From positions 1-5,942 of the forward strand of contig JAOZVK010000373.1 of NCBI GenBank assembly GCA_029938185.1: a DNA stretch of 5,942 nt, in the 5' to 3' direction. A program made the position numbers and the translations under genes. The DNA comes from Bacteroidales bacterium. GTDB taxonomy: Bacteria > Bacteroidota > Bacteroidia > Bacteroidales > JAOZVK01. Positions 5,908 through 5,942 of this stretch are shown piece by piece. Position 1 is the stretch's first letter. Every line of letters starts with the position of its first letter. Below the pieces are notes generated by a model. That model did not search any database, was not told the origin of the DNA, and saw only the letters and a list, made by a program, of their open reading frames with translations.

Positions 5908-5942
5908 CATCCACAAAATTAATAAATTACGATAATAAAAAA

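Overview
The window comes from a very AT-rich genome, most likely a member of the Bacteroidota. Four things point there: no Shine-Dalgarno motifs ahead of the clear start codons, two lipoproteins with C-terminal domains patterned like GldM (the gliding / type IX secretion motor protein of that phylum), a DUF4157 leader of the Bacteroidota eCIS/polymorphic-toxin style, and coding sequence down to about 17% GC in places. All real genes are on the + strand and packed closely. No RNA gene, CRISPR array or transposase is visible.

Layout: (1) 2-1036 is the 3' part of a toxin-like gene. It opens inside the tail of a DUF4157 leader and carries a HETNH zinc-protease motif. (2) 1187-1939 and 1962-2774 are two paralogous lipoproteins whose mature parts resemble the last two domains of GldM without its membrane helix. 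(3) 2935-4200 is a second DUF4157 cassette fused to a metzincin-type protease domain (HEFGHVLGLAD plus a Met-turn). (4) 4194-5069 overlaps it by 7 bases and encodes a secreted, leucine-rich-repeat-like protein. (5) 5131-5907 is a third DUF4157 cassette, nearly identical to the second, which stops before any protease catalytic motif.

Read together, this is an array of polymorphic effector cassettes: a shared leader, a variable C-terminal enzyme, and one or two exported small proteins behind each enzyme that are candidate immunity (or decoy) proteins. The leaders of the second and third cassettes start without an obvious canonical start codon and look like displaced, orphan modules able to recombine with a full-length gene that probably lies upstream of the window. 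A 247-base tract is identical between the two leaders, while the 411 bases before it differ at 29 positions, which suggests recent gene conversion.

The least ordinary points are the pairing of a protease effector with GldM-C-like lipoproteins, the secreted LRR partner of the metzincin effector, the orphan-cassette structure with a conversion tract, and a perfect 26-bp palindrome inside the first gene. Protein functions are read from motifs by eye. The immunity roles are inference from gene order.
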